Below are positions 22,743 through 26,267 of a DNA stretch of 26,267 nt, one piece after another. Made by a program: the position numbers and the translations under genes. Origin of the DNA: Holophagales bacterium UBA5066 (GTDB lineage Bacteria; Acidobacteriota; Thermoanaerobaculia; UBA5066); assembly GCA_002414905.1 (NCBI GenBank), contig DIAY01000155.1:1-26267 (forward strand), written 5' to 3'. The notes under the pieces are model-generated. The model ran no database searches and was not told the origin of the DNA. It saw only the letters and a program-made list of their open reading frames with translations. Each line of letters begins with the position of its first letter. The first letter of the stretch is position 1.

Positions 22743-23423
22743 ATGGAAATGGATTTTGGACACATCTGGGGACAGATGTCCTTCGCCGTCAAGGCCATCA
22801 TGGCGATTCTCGTGTTCATGTCGGTCTACTCGCTCGGGGTCTCCCTCGAACGCTGGTGGGCCTTCAGGATCGCGAAGAAACAGTCGGTCAAGTTCGCCAT
22901 GGAGATCGGCCCTCTCCTCAAGCAGGAGAAGCTGAAAGAGGCGATCGACCTCGCCAAGAAGTACAAGGGAAGCCACGTCGCCAAGGTGGTCTCACCGGGT
23001 CTCCTCGAGTTCGCATATGAGGCGCACGGTGGAAGCGTTGCCGGCCACGACGTCGTCGCGGCGGCCGAGCGTGCCATCGCCCGCGCTGCGATGATGACGG
23101 GAGCGGACATGAGGCGCGGCCTCGGCGGGCTCGCCACGATCGCGACCACGTCGGTCTTCGTCGGTCTCCTCGCGACGGTCATCGGCATCATCCGTGCCTT
23201 CCAGGGCATGGCGACCTCCGGTACGGGCGGACTCGGCGCGGTCTCCGCGGGTATCGCCGAAGCCCTCATCGGCACGGCCCTCGGGCTCTTCGTCGCCATC
23301 CCGGCCGTCTGGCTCTATAACTACTTCCTCAACAAGATCGAACGGTTCAACATCGAAATGTCCAACTCCTCCTCGGAGCTCGTCGACTACTTCATCAAGA
23401 GGATGGGCTCCCGGGCGGCCTGA
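22743..23423 (+). CDS. exbB: MotA/TolQ/ExbB-family proton channel subunit
   Basis: 226 residues, with a strong AAGGAGG site before the ATG. There are three transmembrane helices: about 14-34 (FAVKAIMAILVFMSVYSLGV), 131-153 (ATIATTSVFVGLLATVIGII) and 173-195 (EALIGTALGLFVAIPAVWLY). A large cytoplasmic loop lies between the first two. The conserved family segment runs from LGGLATIATTSVFVGLLATV through GLGAVSAGIAEALIGTALGL. It forms the pentameric stator around the ExbD dimer and uses the proton gradient to drive TonB. It lies 57 bases after tonB and 60 bases before the first exbD. The name exbB is preferred over tolQ because tonB is adjacent and no tolA, tolB or pal is present. Confidence 0.94.
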   Translation: MEMDFGHIWGQMSFAVKAIMAILVFMSVYSLGVSLERWWAFRIAKKQSVKFAMEIGPLLKQEKLKEAIDLAKKYKGSHVAKVVSPGLLEFAYEAHGGSVAGHDVVAAAERAIARAAMMTGADMRRGLGGLATIATTSVFVGLLATVIGIIRAFQGMATSGTGGLGAVSAGIAEALIGTALGLFVAIPAVWLYNYFLNKIERFNIEMSNSSSELVDYFIKRMGSRAA

Positions 23424-23460
23424 GGAGGGCTGGCCGGGCTCGCTCCCGGCGGCCTTCCTC
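23422..23460 (+). other. Hairpin between exbB and the first exbD
   Basis: GCCGGG (23433-23438) pairs with CCCGGC (23445-23450) around CTCGCT. GAGGA and TCCTC at the outer ends can extend the helix with some mismatch. No T tract follows, so it is more likely an mRNA processing or stability element that tunes the ExbB:ExbD ratio than a full stop. Confidence 0.45.
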
Positions 23461-23483
23461 GGAACTGAACGGAGGACACAACG

Positions 23484-23903
23484 ATGGCAACGCAGAACTT
23501 CGGAAACCGGCACGAGACGAAGAGTGAGATCAACGTCACTCCCCTCGTCGACGTCATGCTGGTCCTCCTCATCATCTTCATGGTGATCACGCCCATGCTG
23601 CAGAAGGGGAAGCCCGTTCTGCTGCCGAAGACCGATCGCCCCGACAAGAAGCCCGAGACGGACAAGGAACTCCTCATCAGCGTCCAGGCCGACAAGACGA
23701 TCTTCATCGACGCCAAGTGGTACCCGGACCCGGAGTTCGCCGCCAAGATGCGGGAATACGGGGAACGGTCTGCCAGCAAGGACGTCCTCATCAAGGCTGA
23801 CAAGCAGCTCAATTACGGCGACGTCAAGAAGGTCATGAAGATGATCAAGGACGGGGGCTTCGAGAAGATCGCCCTGATCACCGAGCGGAAAACGGAAGAG
23901 TAG
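23484..23903 (+). CDS. exbD: ExbD/TolR-family protein, first copy
   Basis: 139 residues with GGAGG eight bases before the ATG. It has a short cytoplasmic N-terminus and one transmembrane helix (about 22-40) containing the proton-carrying Asp, D23 in INVTPLVDVMLVLLIIFM. A periplasmic domain follows (KELLISVQADKTIFIDAKWY, DVLIKADKQLNYGDVKKVMK, GGFEKIALITE), typical of the ExbD fold. Compared with the second copy it has a Lys-rich linker (LPKTDRPDKKPETDKE) and an insertion around WYPDPEFAAKMREYGER. It works with ExbB and TonB, probably as a dimer inside the ExbB ring. Confidence 0.93.
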   Translation: MATQNFGNRHETKSEINVTPLVDVMLVLLIIFMVITPMLQKGKPVLLPKTDRPDKKPETDKELLISVQADKTIFIDAKWYPDPEFAAKMREYGERSASKDVLIKADKQLNYGDVKKVMKMIKDGGFEKIALITERKTEE

Positions 23904-23914
23904 GAGGGTACGCC

Positions 23915-24358
23915 ATGGGAATGGATGTCGGACCAAGCCAGGGCGGCCCGAAGTCGGAAATCAACGTCACGCCCCTGGTCGACGTCATGCTCGTCCTGCT
24001 GATCATCTTCATGATCCTGCAGCCGATGCTCCAGATGGGATACGACGTCAACGTGCCGCCCAACGCGCCGGCGGGTCTCCCGCCGCCGCCGTCCGGCGAC
24101 CAGATCATCGTCTCGCTGACGACGAGCAACGAGATTTACCTCAACAAGGAGCGGGTCGACCGCTCCAACCTGCCGATCAGACTCCAGGAAGTTCTCCGCA
24201 ACCGCGGCAACCGGCCGGTCTTCTTCTCCTGTGAGGACGCCGTGAAGTACGACAAGGCCATGGAGATCATGGACGTCGTCCGGAACAACGGCGCCAAGAA
24301 CATCGGGATCGTCATGGACTGGGTCAGCCCCCTGGAAGCAGCGCCCGCAGGCGGCTGA
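23915..24358 (+). CDS. exbD: ExbD/TolR-family protein, second copy
   Basis: 147 residues starting 11 bases after the first copy, with TAGGAGGG as its ribosome site. The membrane segment is nearly the same as in copy one (INVTPLVDVMLVLLIIFM, D23 conserved). The periplasmic domain is clearly different: a Pro-rich linker (VPPNAPAGLPPPPSGDQ), then IIVSLTTSNEIYLNKERVDR, NRPVFFSCEDAVKYDKAMEI and a C-terminal AKNIGIVMDWV. One Cys (FFSCED) is present. The pair may form a heterodimer, as paired ExbD/TolR proteins are proposed to do in some Gram-negative Ton systems. An intrinsic terminator lies 56 bases after its stop. Confidence 0.93.
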   Translation: MGMDVGPSQGGPKSEINVTPLVDVMLVLLIIFMILQPMLQMGYDVNVPPNAPAGLPPPPSGDQIIVSLTTSNEIYLNKERVDRSNLPIRLQEVLRNRGNRPVFFSCEDAVKYDKAMEIMDVVRNNGAKNIGIVMDWVSPLEAAPAGG

Positions 24359-24414
24359 TTCCGCTTCCCGGCTGCCGGAACGGCCGCCCAACTCGCCCGA
24401 CTCGCCCGACCTCG

Positions 24415-24449
24415 CGTCCCCGGCCTCTCGCCGGGGACGATTTCTTTTC
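24415..24449 (+). terminator. Intrinsic terminator of the TonB/ExbB/ExbD cluster
   Basis: CGTCCCCGGC (24415-24424) and GCCGGGGACG (24430-24439) form a perfect 10-bp stem with a CTCTC loop, followed by ATTTCTTTTC. This is the clearest rho-independent terminator in the window. Confidence 0.9.
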
Positions 24450-24648
24450 GGCGAGTCGTCGTCCGACACAAATCGTCGGGCCGGCTGGCCGAGCCGGTCT
24501 CGCCCGGGACTCCCCCGCTCCTGCCCCGGCGCGTCTCGACCCCGGTCACGAGATCGGCTGTCTCCCGCCCACAGCCGGTCCTGGACAGGACCAGTCGACG
24601 CGCCAGAACCAGCGGCTCCCGGCACACGGTTGTGCGGCGCCCCATGAA
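24450..24648. other. Non-coding stretch between convergent transcripts
   Basis: No supported gene. It contains a short imperfect inverted repeat (GGTCCTGGACAGGACC, about 24578-24593) and otherwise plain GC-rich sequence. Open frames here are the complement of random codons and lack ribosome sites. Confidence 0.5.
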
Positions 24649-24674
24649 ACCCCGGTGGAGTGAGACACCGGGGT
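24649..24674 (-). terminator. Probable hppA terminator
   Basis: ACCCCGGTG (24649-24657) pairs with CACCGGGGT (24666-24674), with an eight-base loop. On the minus strand the stem is followed by TTTC, a short T run. It lies 41 bases after the hppA stop. Confidence 0.65.
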
Positions 24675-24715
24675 CTTCGAAGCAAGGCCGGGCGCGCCGC
24701 GACGGGCGCTTCTGC

Positions 24716-26267
24716 TCAGATGAGCGTGGCGATGACGAGCGCGATGACCGACATCAGCTTGAGGAGGATGTTCAGGGAGGGCCCGGAGGTGTCCTTGAAC
24801 GGGTCGCCGACCGTGTCGCCCACGACGGCCGCCTTGTGCGGGTCGGAGCCCTTGTAGTACTTCCGGCCGTCCACCTCGACGCCTTCCTCGAACATCTTCT
24901 TGGCGTTATCCCAGGCACCGCCCGAGTTCGACTGGAAGATCGCGAGCAGGACGCCGGTCGCCGTCACGCCGGCGAGGAGGCCCCCGAGCATCTCTGCGCC
25001 GGAACCGAAACCGAGGAGCCTCGGGCCGAAACCGATCGCGACCGGAACGATGACGGCGAGAAGGCCGGGAGCGACCATCTCCCGGATCGCCGCGGTCGTC
25101 GAGATCTCGACGCACTTTCCGTACTCGGCCTTTCCGAGCGCTTCCTCGAAAATCTTCTGATCTTCGACCGGCCAGTCCTTGAAGTCCTCGCCGGAGTGGG
25201 CATCCATGGCGAAGATCGCGGCCTTGAGCGCCGGGATCTCCGCGAACTGCCGGCGGACCTCCTGGATCATCGCCATCGCCGCCCGGCCGACCGCCGCCAT
25301 TGCCATCGACGAGAAGAGGAACGGCATCATCGCGCCGATGAAGAGACCCGCCATGACCTCCGCCTTCGAGACGTCGATCGACTTCAGGTGCGCCGCCGTC
25401 ATGAAGGCGCCGAAGAGGGCCAGCGCCGTCAGGGCCGCGGACGCGATCGCGAAGCCTTTCCCGATGGCGGCGGTCGTGTTCCCCACGGCGTCGAGCTTGT
25501 CGGTCCGGCGGCGCACGTCTTTCGGCAGCTCGGCCATCTCGGCAATGCCCCCGGCGTTGTCGGAGATGGGACCGTAGGCGTCGACGGCGAGCTGGATGCC
25601 CGTGTTCGAGAGCATGCCGACGGCGGCGATCGCGATACCGTAGAGCCCGCCGAAGTGGAACGCGGCGATGATCGAAGCGGCCAGGATCATGATCGGCCAG
25701 GCCGTCGAACGCATCCCGACGCCGAGTCCCGCGATGATGTTGGTGGCCGCGCCGGTCACGGATTGCCGCACGATGGACAGCACTGGTCCGGTGCCCGTTC
25801 CCGTGTAGTGCTCGGTGAGCATGCCGATCGCGAGGCCCGCGACGAGGCCGATGACCGTCGAGAAGAAGATCCCGAGGGACGTGATGGTCCTCTCGGTCCC
25901 GTAGAGCAGGTCCTGGTAGACGAAGCTCTCGGGGAGCATTCCCCGGATGATGAAGAACGAGAGAACGACCATCACGATCGAGGAGCCGAACTCGCCCGTG
26001 TTCAGCGCCCGCTGGGGCGAGCCGCCCTCCTTGACCCGGACGAAGAACGTTCCTCCGATCGAGGTCAGAATCCCGACGCCCGCGAGCGCGAGCGGGAGAA
26101 GGACGGCCGAGAGACCGTCGAACCCATCGGCGGTGAAGGCCTCTCCGGTGCCGAGCCGACCGGCCATGAACGCGGCGCCGAGGACCATCGAGCCGACGAT
26201 CGAGCCGACGTACGACTCGAAGAGGTCGGCCCCCATCCCCGCGACGTCGCCGACGTTGTCGCCGACG
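24716..26267 (-). CDS. hppA: Membrane-bound ion-pumping pyrophosphatase, K+-dependent type (N-terminus outside window)
   Basis: The frame stays open to the window edge, so about 516 C-terminal residues are seen of a family that is usually near 700. An ATG at 26236 is internal: the codons before it read VGDNVGDVAG, the start of the family's GDNVGDVAGMGADLFESYVG motif. Other conserved blocks are MLSNTGIQLAVDAYGPISDN, GGIAEMAELP, LDAVGNTTAAIGKGFAIASA, NAKKMFEEG and VVGDTVGDPFKDTSGPSLNI. More than ten hydrophobic helices are present. The Ala after GNTT (GNTTAA) marks the K+-dependent subfamily; K+-independent pumps have Lys there. Whether it pumps H+, Na+ or both depends on residues I cannot settle here. 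It converts pyrophosphate energy to an ion gradient. Confidence 0.95.
   Translation of the reverse strand, partial: VGDNVGDVAGMGADLFESYVGSIVGSMVLGAAFMAGRLGTGEAFTADGFDGLSAVLLPLALAGVGILTSIGGTFFVRVKEGGSPQRALNTGEFGSSIVMVVLSFFIIRGMLPESFVYQDLLYGTERTITSLGIFFSTVIGLVAGLAIGMLTEHYTGTGTGPVLSIVRQSVTGAATNIIAGLGVGMRSTAWPIMILAASIIAAFHFGGLYGIAIAAVGMLSNTGIQLAVDAYGPISDNAGGIAEMAELPKDVRRRTDKLDAVGNTTAAIGKGFAIASAALTALALFGAFMTAAHLKSIDVSKAEVMAGLFIGAMMPFLFSSMAMAAVGRAAMAMIQEVRRQFAEIPALKAAIFAMDAHSGEDFKDWPVEDQKIFEEALGKAEYGKCVEISTTAAIREMVAPGLLAVIVPVAIGFGPRLLGFGSGAEMLGGLLAGVTATGVLLAIFQSNSGGAWDNAKKMFEEGVEVDGRKYYKGSDPHKAAVVGDTVGDPFKDTSGPSLNILLKLMSVIALVIATLI

Overview
This 26.3 kb window is GC-rich (roughly two-thirds G+C) and densely coded. 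It comes from a bacterial chromosome, most likely an Acidobacteriota member (Thermoanaerobaculia/Holophagae-like). The best lineage pointer is the 588-aa protein at 18717-20483, which looks like the 'VWFA-related Acidobacterial domain' family. A CarD regulator, a membrane pyrophosphatase and a TPR lipoprotein-TonB-ExbB-ExbD-ExbD cluster fit that placement. This is inferred from protein character, not from a search. I see no insertion sequence, phage gene, CRISPR array or rRNA.

Layout. (1) 1-4620, minus strand: baeRF3-type release-factor-like protein, isochorismatase-fold hydrolase, long-form AlaX tRNA editing protein, a membrane-anchored unknown, and an unknown with a CGPA cysteine motif cut by the window edge. 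(2) 4722-9942, plus strand: solute-binding lipoprotein (family 5) overlapping a hybrid sensor kinase, then a one-domain response regulator overlapping an EAL protein with a degenerate GGDEF-like domain. (3) 10040-14723, minus strand: carD, a secreted protein, a membrane TPR protein, rarA and a cysteine-desulfurase-like PLP enzyme. (4) 14870-15878, minus strand: rhodanese-like lipoprotein, VanZ-like protein, tRNA-Leu(CAA). (5) 16067-16729, plus strand: outer-membrane beta-barrel protein. (6) 16752-20483, minus strand: VWFA-related protein, bifunctional NAD(P)HX repair enzyme, tsaE. (7) 21013-24358, plus strand: TPR lipoprotein, tonB, exbB and two exbD genes, closed by a clear intrinsic terminator. 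(8) 24716 to the window end, minus strand: hppA, with its N-terminus outside the window.

Two points stand out. Region 2 reads as a possible signalling pathway in which an orphan periplasmic binding lipoprotein feeds a histidine kinase beside a c-di-GMP phosphodiesterase. At the DNA level, seven genes have a TANNNT hexamer exactly 6 or 7 bases before the start codon and mostly no Shine-Dalgarno sequence, which suggests widespread leaderless transcription. Many other genes are joined by one- to four-base stop/start overlaps, often with GTG starts and in one case probably CTG.
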